Source: JBGAHD01 sp044226395 | Lineage (GTDB): Bacteria > Pseudomonadota > Gammaproteobacteria > Xanthomonadales > Ahniellaceae | Direction of reading: 5' to 3' | DNA: 64,000 bases | Assembly (NCBI GenBank): GCA_044226395.1 | Contig: JBGAHD010000003.1 | Span: 124,001 to 188,000 of the forward strand | Shown here: positions 27,788-37,005 of the stretch, one piece after another | Position numbering within the stretch: the first letter of the stretch is position 1 | Layout of the letters: every line of letters starts with the position of its first letter | Made by a program: the position numbers and the translations under genes | The notes under the pieces: generated by a model | What the model was told of the DNA's origin: nothing | Databases searched by the model: none | The model's input: only the letters and a program-made list of their open reading frames with translations

Positions 27788-30379
27788 TCAAGCGCCGGAC
27801 TTCTCGCCCGACCGCGCCGACACGATGGCGCACACGATCGCGGCGAAATAAGGCAGCGATTGCGCGGCGAGAATCGCCATCCACAACCGTGCTTCCAGCC
27901 ACTGCGTGCCGATGTGCTGGATCAGCGCCACGATCAGCAGCATCAGCGTGGTAAACATCAAGGCTTCCTCGCGCACCGCCGACAGCGCGCCCGGGCGCTT
28001 GCGCAGGCGTCGGCTCTTGGCCGTGCGCGTGAACGGATGCTCGGCCGTGACCACGCCCTTGAGCACGCCGCGCGCGATCGCATGCGACAGACCCATGCTC
28101 GCGATCGCCGCGCCGATCGTGTCGCGCCAACTGCACGGCACGCGCACGCGATACAGGATCAACCCGAACAGCGCCTTGTTGACGAAGAAGCCCAGTACCG
28201 GAATCAAGAACAAAGTCAGCGGCAAGCTGAAATCATCCGGCCGATAGACCATGCCGATCGACCACACGATCGCCAGGATCGTGAAGATCAAATGCAGCGC
28301 ATCGGCGAACCACGAAAACCAGCCGGTCAGGAAATGAAAGCGCTGCCCCGCGTTCAAGCCGCCGGGATGCACCATCCAGCGCCAATGTCGACGCAGGATC
28401 TGCATCGCGCCGAAGGCCCAGCGGAAGCGCTGTGATTTGTACGCGGTGAAGTCGGCCGGCGTCAGGCCACGACCCAAGGCTTCATCGACGTATTGCGCGC
28501 TGTAGCCCGCGTTGAACAACCGCAAGCCGAGTTCCGCGTCCTCGCAGATGCACCACGGCGCCCAGTTGCCGGTGGCGACCAAGGGCGCGCGTCGGATCAA
28601 GGTCATGGTGCCGTGCTGGATGATCGCATCGCGCTCGTTGCGGTGATGCATGCCGATGCGGAAGAAGCCTTCGTATTCCCAGTTGGTCATGCGCCGGAAG
28701 GCGTTGTTCTGGAAATCGCGATGCGCTTGCGGCGCCTGCACGATGGCGACTTTCGGATCGTCGAAGTAACCGACCAGGCCCGACAACCAGTCGCGGCGCA
28801 CCACGTAGTCGGCATCGACCACGCCCACCACGGTCGCGCGTTCGTCGGTCTTTTCCAGCGCGAAATTGAGCGCGCCCGCCTTGAACCCCGGCCACGGCTT
28901 GAGATGAAAGAACCGAAAGCGTTCGCCGAGCGCCTTGCAGCGCGCTTCCACCGGCTGCCAGGTCTCGTCCTTCTGGGTGTTGTTGTCGACCACGATCACT
29001 TCGAAGTGCGGATAGTCGAGCTCGGCCAGCGAGTCGAGCGTGGCGATGACCATTTCCGGTGGCTCGTTGCAGCAGGCCAGATGGATCGACACGAAAGGCC
29101 AGTCGCGACGCTCGGGTTCGTGACGCAGCGGCGCGTGCCGTTGCCAGCGCGGCCGCCACAGCACCTCGGTGAACTCGAAGGCATTGATCAGCAAAATCGC
29201 CAGGATCGCGATTTGCGCGGGCAACAAGATCGCGAGCATGGTCCAGTCGAACGCGTCCAGATAAAACGCGAACGGCACGCCGATCGACCACACCAGCAAC
29301 GACGCCGCCAGGCCCAGCAGCAAGTCGAAGAACAAGCGCCCGCCCCAGCCAAAGCGCGCGAACGCCAGGTTGAACCAGATCATGAAGGGCACCGACAGCA
29401 ATAAACTCAGCGCCGCCTTGAGCGGCCACTCACTATCTTCCTCCACCGGGCCGCGCAGATCGAACTTGGGTTCGCGATCGGCGTCGAACATGCCCCAGTA
29501 CGCGCCCACGCGCCCTTCGGCGACTTCTTTCCAGGGCTGATCGAAGGCCTCCATCACGTAGTAGTCGAGGCCTTGTTCCTTGGCGATGTGGAAGAACCGC
29601 CGCAGGAACTGCGCCTCGTCGCCCAGCGAGGGCCGCGAATGGCGGAAGCGATCGCCGTTCGAAGGCCAGCCCACTTCGCCGATCACGATCTTCTTGCCGG
29701 GGAATGCTTTCTCGATGATGCGATAGCTTTCCATCGCGTGATCCAGCGCCTCGCGCCGCTGCACGCCTTCCCAATACGGCAGCAAATGGATCGTGATGAA
29801 GTCGACGTGCTCGGCGAGTTCCGGATACTTCAGCCACACATGCCAGGGCTCGGCGGTCGACACCGGGATGTCGAGTGCGCGCCGGGCGCGATCGAGATAC
29901 TCGATCAGCTGCGCGGTGGTCAGGTCGGCGCGATACAGGGTTTCATTGCCGACCACGGCGCGATCGATGTTGTCGTAAGCGCGGGTCAGGCCGATCAGGG
30001 ATTTGATTTCGAGATCGTTGTTGTCCAGGCGCCGGTCGAGCCAGGCGCCGGCGGTGACGCGAAGGCCATAGTGCCGCGCCAGACGCGGAATCGCCGACGA
30101 CTCGGACGAGGCATACGTGCGGATGCGATCGGTGTAATGCGCCAGCACGCGCAGGTCGTTGCCGAGATCTTTCTCGCTGGGAAAAGTGTTGTCGAACGGA
30201 CTCTGGTAGCGCTGAAACGCGCTGAACGCGAAGCCGCCGATCTTGCCTTTCCAGTCCGGCACCTGCACCGGCCGATGCGAACCCCACCAGACACCGTGGA
30301 CGATGGCCGCGGCCACGGCGGCGAGCAGCAGGGCCATCATCCAGGAGGCCGCGCGGGAAGGGGCAGTAGTCGTGTTCAT
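27788..30379 (-). CDS. GH17-like / GT2 fusion membrane protein (beta-glucan synthesis)
   Basis: 863 residues. After an N-terminal membrane helix comes a glycoside-hydrolase-17-like domain (FSAFQRYQSPFDNTFPSEK, NDLRVLAHYTDRIRTYAS, GNETLYRADLT with the acid/base Glu, VIGEVGWPSNGDR with the likely nucleophile). Two or more membrane helices lead to a family-2 glycosyltransferase domain (FVSIHLACCNEPPEMV, VVGVVDADYVVRRDWL with DxD, CICEDAELGLRLFNAGY, and QSQRFRWAFGAMQ-like KSQRFRWAFGAMQIL), then further membrane helices. This is the architecture of NdvB/NdvC-type cyclic or linear beta-1,3/1,6-glucan synthases. ATG 30379 is chosen over the upstream frame because it directly precedes the signal-anchor. 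Confidence 0.85.
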   Translation of the reverse strand: MNTTTAPSRAASWMMALLLAAVAAAIVHGVWWGSHRPVQVPDWKGKIGGFAFSAFQRYQSPFDNTFPSEKDLGNDLRVLAHYTDRIRTYASSESSAIPRLARHYGLRVTAGAWLDRRLDNNDLEIKSLIGLTRAYDNIDRAVVGNETLYRADLTTAQLIEYLDRARRALDIPVSTAEPWHVWLKYPELAEHVDFITIHLLPYWEGVQRREALDHAMESYRIIEKAFPGKKIVIGEVGWPSNGDRFRHSRPSLGDEAQFLRRFFHIAKEQGLDYYVMEAFDQPWKEVAEGRVGAYWGMFDADREPKFDLRGPVEEDSEWPLKAALSLLLSVPFMIWFNLAFARFGWGGRLFFDLLLGLAASLLVWSIGVPFAFYLDAFDWTMLAILLPAQIAILAILLINAFEFTEVLWRPRWQRHAPLRHEPERRDWPFVSIHLACCNEPPEMVIATLDSLAELDYPHFEVIVVDNNTQKDETWQPVEARCKALGERFRFFHLKPWPGFKAGALNFALEKTDERATVVGVVDADYVVRRDWLSGLVGYFDDPKVAIVQAPQAHRDFQNNAFRRMTNWEYEGFFRIGMHHRNERDAIIQHGTMTLIRRAPLVATGNWAPWCICEDAELGLRLFNAGYSAQYVDEALGRGLTPADFTAYKSQRFRWAFGAMQILRRHWRWMVHPGGLNAGQRFHFLTGWFSWFADALHLIFTILAIVWSIGMVYRPDDFSLPLTLFLIPVLGFFVNKALFGLILYRVRVPCSWRDTIGAAIASMGLSHAIARGVLKGVVTAEHPFTRTAKSRRLRKRPGALSAVREEALMFTTLMLLIVALIQHIGTQWLEARLWMAILAAQSLPYFAAIVCAIVSARSGEKSGA

Positions 30380-30533
30380 GGGACCTGGGCTTGGGCGGCG
30401 CTCGCGGTCGCCACCCGCCAGCGCCGGGGCGCGGCGTGCCCGCGATCGGCTCACCGGAATCGAGCATGGACATCAGTTGGCGCGCGCGCGCCGCTTTGTG
30501 CGTCTGAATCCACAGCTCGACGCGGAGTATCCC

Positions 30534-32594
30534 ATGGTCGGACGTTTCTTAGCAGTCATTCTGGCGGTGTCATTGGCCTCGATTGGCCCGGTCCGGGCCG
30601 CGACCTGGCCGGGCGCGGCGCCCTGCGATGGCAGTTTGCAGGCCTGCATCGACGCCACCGCCGCCGGTGGCGAAGTCCTGGTGGCGACCTCCGCCGCGAT
30701 CGACGAGACCCTGTCCGTCAACAAGGCCTTCAGCCTGCGCGCCGCGCCCGGGTTCAAGCCCGTGCTCGTGGCGGGGCGTTCGATCATTGGCAGCATCAAT
30801 CAGGCCGGTACCTGGGCGCTGACCGTCGAGGGCTTCGAGCTCAAGCGCGGCTTCATCAACATCACCGTCAGCGGCGGCACGCGCGCGGATATCGCCATCC
30901 GTCGCAATGCCGTGCGCGCCAACGAGGCTGGCGCGGCCGAGATCTCGCTGTACACCGGCGCCGCGACCAATGTGTACTACGAGATCAGCAATAACGATCT
31001 CGACCACGAATGGACCGTCTTCGACGGCGCGCTGCGCGCCGCGCTTCAGGTCCTCGATGGCTACGCCACGCCCTCGGGCTTCATCACCCAGGGCCGCATC
31101 GCCGACAATCGCATCACCGCGCGCGGCTCGCAGGCGATCGGCATCCTGGTGGCCACGCGCAATCGCGCGGCACGCACCGACATCCACGGCAATCGCGTGA
31201 TCGATGGCCACAACGGCTCGATCATGTTGCGCGAGGGCAGTTTCTCGGCCGTCGACGGCGGCACCCTGGATGCCTCGGTGACCAGCAACGTCGTCTCGGG
31301 TCTGGTCCCGGGCGGGCGCGGCGCCGACGGCATCGTTGTCGATCTGCTCGACGGCGCGGCCACGCTGAACATCGCCAACAACACGGTCAACGACGCTTTC
31401 TATGGCGTCAATGTCTACGCCGACGACACCGTCACCGTCAGCGGCGCGATCGAGCGCAATATCCTCGCCAACCTGTTGACCGCGGGCATCACGCGCACGT
31501 TCTCCGCCGGGTCGCTGACAGACAGCCGCAATCTGTTCTATCGCAATGGCAGTCCCTCGACCGGCATCAACGCCAACTCGATCAACGCCGATCCGATGTT
31601 CGTCCGGCCCAACGACGATCTGCGCGTGCGCGCCGGTTCGCCCGCGATCGACGTGGAAAACCCCACGGCCTTCGCCACCTTCCTCGACACGCGCGGCGTG
31701 CCGGCGCTCGATGCCGACGGCCTGCGCCGCTTCAAGCGCGCCACCGCCGCGAGTGTGATGCTGGATGTGGGCGCCTACGAATTCGGCGATGACACCGTGC
31801 TGCAGTTAGTCGACAACAGCCAGCCCGCGCCCGACAGCCTCTCGATCATTGATCATGTGTCGCTCAACAACATCGCCACGGCTTATCCGCAAGTCACCGC
31901 GAATTGGAATCCCGACGGCGGCGCCGGCATTTACAACAATCATCCGGTCAGCGTGTCCTACAGCGTGGGCGATTGGTATCTGCGCGACGAGGATCTGGCC
32001 GCGTTCACCAATGGCTCGCGCTTCAACGTCTGGGTGCCGGTCGATGGTCCGGGCAAGTACCGACACACGTTGAGCGCGGGCAATACCAGCGGCACCGCGA
32101 CCACGCTCACGCAATCGGGCTTGAACAATCATCCCGAGGCGATCGTGCTGGTGGCGCGCGATTCCTTCGATGGCACCGTCACGGCCGATTTCACCTCGCC
32201 GTTCGGCGTGCGCTATATCGCGCCGAACTGGCAGGTGGTTAATCTGGCGGGCACGTCGATGACGACCTTCGGCGGTTTTCATGTGTATTTTCAGCCGCCC
32301 AGCGCCAACGCGTTCCGCCACGTGACCTCGGCGGGCAACAACTCGGGCAATCACAGTTTCATCGATCATCCGCTGCTCGACGGCAATCCTTGCGCGCGCC
32401 TGCAAGTGACACGCAGCGCCGATGGCGCGGCCAATGCGCATTCGATCGGCGTGTACTACGCGACCGGGGTCGGGCAATGGGCGATCTTCAATCAGGATCT
32501 GGCGGCGATGCCGGTCAACGCGCAGTTTCACGTCGTGGTCGACCCGCGTTACGTGGAATGCGCCTCGGGCGTGTTTGCCAACGGTTTCGAATAA
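30534..32594 (+). CDS. Secreted parallel beta-helix protein with FANGFE C-terminus
   Basis: 686 residues. A signal peptide (MVGRFLAVILAVSLASIGPVRA) is followed by a right-handed parallel beta-helix region (repeated short strands with Asn ladders, such as SNNDLDH, ADNRITARGSQAIGI and IANNTVNDAFYGVNV). From about residue 430 come two or three copies of a beta-sandwich unit with VSVSYSVGDWYLRDEDLAAF, VYYATGVGQWAIFNQDLAAM and the shared FNVWV/FHVVV ending. It closes with GVFANGFE, the tag shared with other exported proteins here. GGAG precedes the ATG. The ligand or surface is unknown. It converges on the kinase gene with a 3-nt gap. Confidence 0.78.
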   Translation: MVGRFLAVILAVSLASIGPVRAATWPGAAPCDGSLQACIDATAAGGEVLVATSAAIDETLSVNKAFSLRAAPGFKPVLVAGRSIIGSINQAGTWALTVEGFELKRGFINITVSGGTRADIAIRRNAVRANEAGAAEISLYTGAATNVYYEISNNDLDHEWTVFDGALRAALQVLDGYATPSGFITQGRIADNRITARGSQAIGILVATRNRAARTDIHGNRVIDGHNGSIMLREGSFSAVDGGTLDASVTSNVVSGLVPGGRGADGIVVDLLDGAATLNIANNTVNDAFYGVNVYADDTVTVSGAIERNILANLLTAGITRTFSAGSLTDSRNLFYRNGSPSTGINANSINADPMFVRPNDDLRVRAGSPAIDVENPTAFATFLDTRGVPALDADGLRRFKRATAASVMLDVGAYEFGDDTVLQLVDNSQPAPDSLSIIDHVSLNNIATAYPQVTANWNPDGGAGIYNNHPVSVSYSVGDWYLRDEDLAAFTNGSRFNVWVPVDGPGKYRHTLSAGNTSGTATTLTQSGLNNHPEAIVLVARDSFDGTVTADFTSPFGVRYIAPNWQVVNLAGTSMTTFGGFHVYFQPPSANAFRHVTSAGNNSGNHSFIDHPLLDGNPCARLQVTRSADGAANAHSIGVYYATGVGQWAIFNQDLAAMPVNAQFHVVVDPRYVECASGVFANGFE

Positions 32595-32597
32595 GCC

Positions 32598-35453
32598 TCA
32601 GCGAGGCGCGCCGTCGCGCGCGGCGGCGATCCGCGCGCGACGCGGATCGCGCGCGTCGCCCCGCAGCGCGTAGATGGCGTCAGCCCGCGCGAGCAGCGCG
32701 TTCGCGGCATCGACATCACCGGCGCGTCGCGTGGCGCGTGCTTGCGCTTCGAGCACGCGCGCAAGGTTCGGATGCCGTTCGCCGAATCTAAGGCGCGCGT
32801 AGTCGGCGGCGGCCTCGAACGCGCTCAACGCGATCGCGCCGGGACTCTCCGCGTCGGCGAGTTCGGCCTGCGCCAGCATCAATTCGAGTTGATTGTCGGA
32901 CTCAAGCTGACCGTGCGCGCGCGCCGTCTCAGCCGCCTCGGCCAGGGCCACGCGCGCGGTGGCGAGATCGCCTTCGCCGAGCGCGATGCGGGCGAGACCA
33001 ACGCGGCCCACGCAGCGCACTTCGAGTTCGGGTTTCTGACGCGCATCAAGGCCCGCGAGCGAGGCTTCGAACAGCGCGCGCGCCTCATCCGCGTGACCGT
33101 GATCGAGCAGAAAATTGGCGAGCGTCTGACGCTTGCGCCGCATGTTCGGCGAATTCTCGGCATAGCCGCGTTCGAAGTCGGCGAGCGCGGCGCGCAGTTC
33201 GGTCTCGGCTTCGCGCGTCTGGCCATGGCCATCGAGCGCCAGTCCCAGGGCCTCGCGATACTGGCCGAGTTCGGGATGATCGCGGCCCATCGCGGTCTCG
33301 GCTTGGGTCAGCGCGAGGCGCGCCACGGTCACGGCCTCGGCGTAGTCGCCCGTGCACAGCAGGGCGCGCGCGAGATTGTGCTGATGCGTGGCGTCGGCTT
33401 CGCGATCGCGCTGCATGTCGAGATCGGCCGTGCGCCGCAGCGTCGCCACCGCGTCGACGCAACGACCGGCGCGGCGTTGTAGCGTGCCCAGCGTCGACAA
33501 GGCGCGCGAGAGATCGCGTTGCTTGGGGTCGCTCTCGCGCTCGGCCATTTTCACCGCGCGTTCGGCCGAGGCCAGGGCTTCATCGAGCCGACCGAGGCCG
33601 CGCAAGGCAACGGCGTGATTGAGCAAGGCGACCACGTGCGTCTGCGGCGATTGCTCGGGATGCGCGTCGAGAATCTTCAGCGCGCGCGCGCTCAACTCCG
33701 CCGCTTGATCGAGACGCGCCTGGTAGTACACGGACGAGAACAAGGCATCGAGCGTCTGCAACTGCTCGCTCGCCGTGTTGGGCGCGGCGCTGAACCAGGA
33801 CAGCGCGGCGGTGAGTTCGCGTTCGGCCTCGGTGAAGCGCAGCGCATCGTTGAGCGCGTTACCGAGCGCCTGACGCGCGATCGCGAGGCCGCGCGGATCG
33901 TTGCCTTGCGCGACCTTGCCCTCGGCCGCGCGACGCAGCAGTTCGATCGCGCGATCGCTCAGGCCCAGCTTGCGATACACGCGCCCCACGGCGAGATTGA
34001 GTTCCGGCGTGGCGCCGGGATCAAGCACGCCGCGATCGAGTTGCGCGGCGGCGTTGTCGACCATCTCGCGCGTGGTCAGCACGGCGTTGCCACGCGCGTC
34101 GGTCTGCGCGGCTTCGAATACATCGAGCAGGAACGCCTGCACCGCCGCCGCGCGTTGCGCTTCGCTGCGCGCGGCCTGCGCGCGATTGACCGCGACGGCG
34201 GTGATGCCGATCAAACTGACGATGGCCAAGGCCGTCAGCGCGACCGGCGCCGCGTGTCGGCCCATGAACTTGCGCGCGCGATAGGTCACTGAATCGGGCT
34301 GCGCGCGCAGCGGCAGACCCGCGAGATAACGCGCGATGTCGTCGTCGAGCTCGGTCGCGCTGCGATAACGTCGCGCGGGCTCGGGCTGCATGGCCTTGAG
34401 CACCAAGGTGTCGAGCTCGCCCTTGAGGTGCACGTGCAAGCGCTGACGCTGCAACCGCGTCAACGGCGCCGCGCCGTGGCCGACGGCGTTCTCGGTGATC
34501 TCCTGCAAGGCCGCGGTCGACGGCGCGACCATGTTCGCCGTCACGCCGGTGTCGCCTTCGGCCAGCGCGATCATCTCGCTGCGCGGGCGCTGCGGGCGAC
34601 GACGCGTGAGCAACTCGAACAGCGTCGCGCCCAGGCCGTAGATGTCCGTGGCCGTGCCAATGCCGCGACCGGAAAACTGCTCGGGCGCGGCGTACTCGGG
34701 CGTGAGCGCGCGGAAATGCGTCTGCGTGGTGTCGTCGAGTTCGTCCAGGGGCTTGGCGATGCCGAAGTCCAGGAGCTTCGGCGTGCCATCGGCCGTGACG
34801 AGTATGTTCGCGGGCTTGAGATCGCGATGCACGATCAGCTTGGCATGCGCGTGCGCGACGGCCTCGATGACTTTGCGGAACAGGCGCAGGCGCGCTTCGA
34901 CGTCGAGTTGCGCTTGATCGGCGAAGCGCGTGATCGGCAGACCATCGACCAATTCCATCGCGATGAAGGGCACGCCGTTGTCGCCGACGCCGACATCGTA
35001 CAGGCGCGCGATGTAGGGATGTTCGAGCAAGGCCAGCACGCGTTGCTCGCGCAGGAAGCGTTCGCGCAATCGCGGCGTGGCCAGTCCCGTCTTGAGGCAT
35101 TTCAACGCGACCGGTCGCGCGATCGAGCCATCGACGCGTTGCGCGCGCCACACCGTGGCCATGCCGCCTTCGCCGATCAGTTCGATCAGGCGATAGCCGC
35201 CGAGCGTGGCGCCGGAATGCTCGGATTCGGCGCCGGCCTGCAGCAGACTCGCGGCAAGCGCGCTGGGCGCTTGTTCGAGCGGATCGTCATCGGTGGCGCG
35301 CGCGAGCAATTGGCGCAGCAGTTCGCGCAGGGGTTCTTCGAGCTCGAGCGCGTCGACGAAGGCGGCGCGTTCGGCCGCGGGCAGATCCAGCGCGGCGTCG
35401 AGATGCGCCTCGACGCGCGCGTAGGTCTCGGCGGTCAGCGGCGCGGCGCTCAT
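32598..35453 (-). CDS. Membrane Ser/Thr protein kinase with TPR sensor region
   Basis: About 951 residues. The kinase domain has IGEGGMATVWRA, VALKCLK, VHRDLKPANIL and LLDFGIAKP. One transmembrane helix follows (ALTALAIVSLIGITAVAVN), then a long tetratricopeptide array (TVGRVYRKLGLSDRAIELLRR-type units). The start at 35453 (MSAAPLTAETY) is 17 nt downstream of the sigma-factor stop; the longer open frame overlaps that gene and was rejected. Together they form an ECF/Ser-Thr kinase pair, the second in this window. The C-terminal TPRs face the periplasm if the single helix is real. Confidence 0.87.
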   Translation of the reverse strand: MSAAPLTAETYARVEAHLDAALDLPAAERAAFVDALELEEPLRELLRQLLARATDDDPLEQAPSALAASLLQAGAESEHSGATLGGYRLIELIGEGGMATVWRAQRVDGSIARPVALKCLKTGLATPRLRERFLREQRVLALLEHPYIARLYDVGVGDNGVPFIAMELVDGLPITRFADQAQLDVEARLRLFRKVIEAVAHAHAKLIVHRDLKPANILVTADGTPKLLDFGIAKPLDELDDTTQTHFRALTPEYAAPEQFSGRGIGTATDIYGLGATLFELLTRRRPQRPRSEMIALAEGDTGVTANMVAPSTAALQEITENAVGHGAAPLTRLQRQRLHVHLKGELDTLVLKAMQPEPARRYRSATELDDDIARYLAGLPLRAQPDSVTYRARKFMGRHAAPVALTALAIVSLIGITAVAVNRAQAARSEAQRAAAVQAFLLDVFEAAQTDARGNAVLTTREMVDNAAAQLDRGVLDPGATPELNLAVGRVYRKLGLSDRAIELLRRAAEGKVAQGNDPRGLAIARQALGNALNDALRFTEAERELTAALSWFSAAPNTASEQLQTLDALFSSVYYQARLDQAAELSARALKILDAHPEQSPQTHVVALLNHAVALRGLGRLDEALASAERAVKMAERESDPKQRDLSRALSTLGTLQRRAGRCVDAVATLRRTADLDMQRDREADATHQHNLARALLCTGDYAEAVTVARLALTQAETAMGRDHPELGQYREALGLALDGHGQTREAETELRAALADFERGYAENSPNMRRKRQTLANFLLDHGHADEARALFEASLAGLDARQKPELEVRCVGRVGLARIALGEGDLATARVALAEAAETARAHGQLESDNQLELMLAQAELADAESPGAIALSAFEAAADYARLRFGERHPNLARVLEAQARATRRAGDVDAANALLARADAIYALRGDARDPRRARIAAARDGAPR

Positions 35454-35469
35454 CGCGGCGGGCGCGCGG

Positions 35470-36012
35470 TCACAACAAGGTCTTGAGCAGCAGTCGCGCT
35501 TTTTCCCAATCGCGCGACACGCTGCGTTCGCTGCGTCCCAGCGCCACGGCCGTGTCTTCCAATGACAAACCGGCGAAGAATCGCAGCTCCACGACCTTCG
35601 CTTGATCGGGCGAGACTTCCGCCAGCTTGTGCAGGGCTTGGTCGATGGCGAAGACGTTCTCGGCGTCGCCGTCGATCGCCACCGACAGGTCGGCGATGTC
35701 CAGATGTTCCTGCGCGCCGCCGCGCTTGCCGGCCATGCGCCGTCGCGCGGCGTCGACCAGAAGATTGCGCATCGCGCTCGCGGCATAGGCGAAGAACACG
35801 CGGCGATCGCCGGCCGGCCAGGCATTGCGCTCGATGAAGTTGGCGTACAACTCGTGCACCAGGGCCGTGGTGTCGACCGTGCGCGGCGCGTCGCCGTGCA
35901 ACTGACGGCGCGCGAGTCGCCTTAGCGATTGATAGACGAGCGGCGCCAGCTCGGCCGCCGCTTGCGCGTCGCCCGCTTGCACTCGTCCCAGCAGTTCGGT
36001 GATGTCGGCCAC
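35470..36012 (-). CDS. ECF-type sigma factor (TIGR02999-like)
   Basis: 180 residues. The sequence begins MADITELLGRVQAGD and contains RRLARRQLHGD, TTALVHELYANF, RRVFFAYAASAMRNLLVDAARRR (region 2) and VVELRFFAGLSLEDTAVALGRSERSVSRDWEKARLLL (region 4). RSERSVSRDWEKAR is a strong signature of the sigma-70 ECF subfamily that is encoded beside TPR-bearing Ser/Thr kinases. The kinase gene follows 16 nt later. Kinase-dependent activation is therefore likely (inference from family context). Confidence 0.9.
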   Translation of the reverse strand: MADITELLGRVQAGDAQAAAELAPLVYQSLRRLARRQLHGDAPRTVDTTALVHELYANFIERNAWPAGDRRVFFAYAASAMRNLLVDAARRRMAGKRGGAQEHLDIADLSVAIDGDAENVFAIDQALHKLAEVSPDQAKVVELRFFAGLSLEDTAVALGRSERSVSRDWEKARLLLKTLL

Positions 36013-36052
36013 GGCGCGATTGTAGCCGGGCGCGCGGCGCGGGCGTAGGAAC

Positions 36053-36919
36053 TCAGGTCGCCGGCGGCGGTGGATCGGACGCAGCGGGCGATTTGCGCAA
36101 GCCGAGCAAGGCCGGCAGCAGCGACAGCACCGCGAACGCGATCAAGGGAATCAGAAACCGCGGCTCGGTCAAAATGTCGAGCGAGATCGGGCGCTGTTCG
36201 GCCAGGGTCTTGGACACGCCCGCGCCGAAGCTCGTGAAGATGTAGCTGATCGGAATCGCGCCGGCCACGGTCGCGCCCAGGAACAAGGGCAGACGACAGC
36301 CGAGCCACGCCAGCGCGACGCTGGCCGGGCCGTAAGGAAACACCGGCACCAGGCGAATGAACAACGCGAAGCTCGTGGGATTGCGCTGAAAACCGCCGCG
36401 AATGCGTTCGACCAGGGCCGGCGGCCGCGCGCCCTCGACCATGAAGAAATAGCGCGCCGCGAAATACAGCGCGGTGGCGCCCATCGTATCGCCCATCACC
36501 GACATGATCGCGCCGCGCCACGCGCCGAAGAACACGCCCATCGCCAGCACGATCACCACGCCGCCGGGCAGGCCGGTGCTGATGATGCCGGCGAGCGCGA
36601 TCACCATCGCCAGCGCCGTCATCAAGGGATGCGTGTTGACCCAGCCGGCGATCACCGCGTGGTGATGCGACAGCGTCGCCACGTTGAGTGATTTGTACAG
36701 GCCGCTGAAGATCAGCACCGCGCCCAGGCTCACCAGACCAATCAGCGGCAACGCGCGCTTCAAGCGCGCGCGCACGCTCAACTGCACGGCGCGGGCATCG
36801 GCGACCAGCGGTTCGATCGCGCGCGCCTCGGCCACGTCGGCGCGAATGGCGCGGCGCAAGCGGCCGGCTTCGTCGTCGTGGGACTCGGGGGATTCGGGGG
36901 CGGGCGGGGTCGACGTCAT
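36053..36919 (-). CDS. TVP38/TMEM64 (DedA-like) membrane protein
   Basis: 288 residues with about five membrane segments. The VTT/SNARE-associated domain is seen in ISTGLPGGVVIVLAMGVFFGAWRGAIMSVMGDTMGATALYFAARYFF and the conserved FALFIRLVPVFPYGPASVALAWLG. The family works in lipid scrambling or membrane homeostasis. A charged cytoplasmic N-terminus (about 50 residues) precedes the first helix. A terminator for the upstream minus-strand nuclease gene lies before its start, so it is transcribed on its own. Confidence 0.87.
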   Translation of the reverse strand: MTSTPPAPESPESHDDEAGRLRRAIRADVAEARAIEPLVADARAVQLSVRARLKRALPLIGLVSLGAVLIFSGLYKSLNVATLSHHHAVIAGWVNTHPLMTALAMVIALAGIISTGLPGGVVIVLAMGVFFGAWRGAIMSVMGDTMGATALYFAARYFFMVEGARPPALVERIRGGFQRNPTSFALFIRLVPVFPYGPASVALAWLGCRLPLFLGATVAGAIPISYIFTSFGAGVSKTLAEQRPISLDILTEPRFLIPLIAFAVLSLLPALLGLRKSPAASDPPPPAT

Positions 36920-36921
36920 GG

Positions 36922-36954
36922 CGGAAAAGAAAACGGCCCGCGGTGGCGGGCCGT
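36922..36954 (-). terminator. Rho-independent terminator of the nuclease gene
   Basis: On the minus strand ACGGCCCGC (36954-36946), loop CACC and GCGGGCCGT (36941-36933) are followed by TTTTCTTTTCC. Nine perfect pairs and a T-rich tail, placed 52 nt after the nuclease stop codon. Confidence 0.88.
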
Positions 36955-37005
36955 CGAAGGATAGCGCGCGCCGGGCTGCTTTGTCGCAACCCGGCGCGTG
37001 GGGTC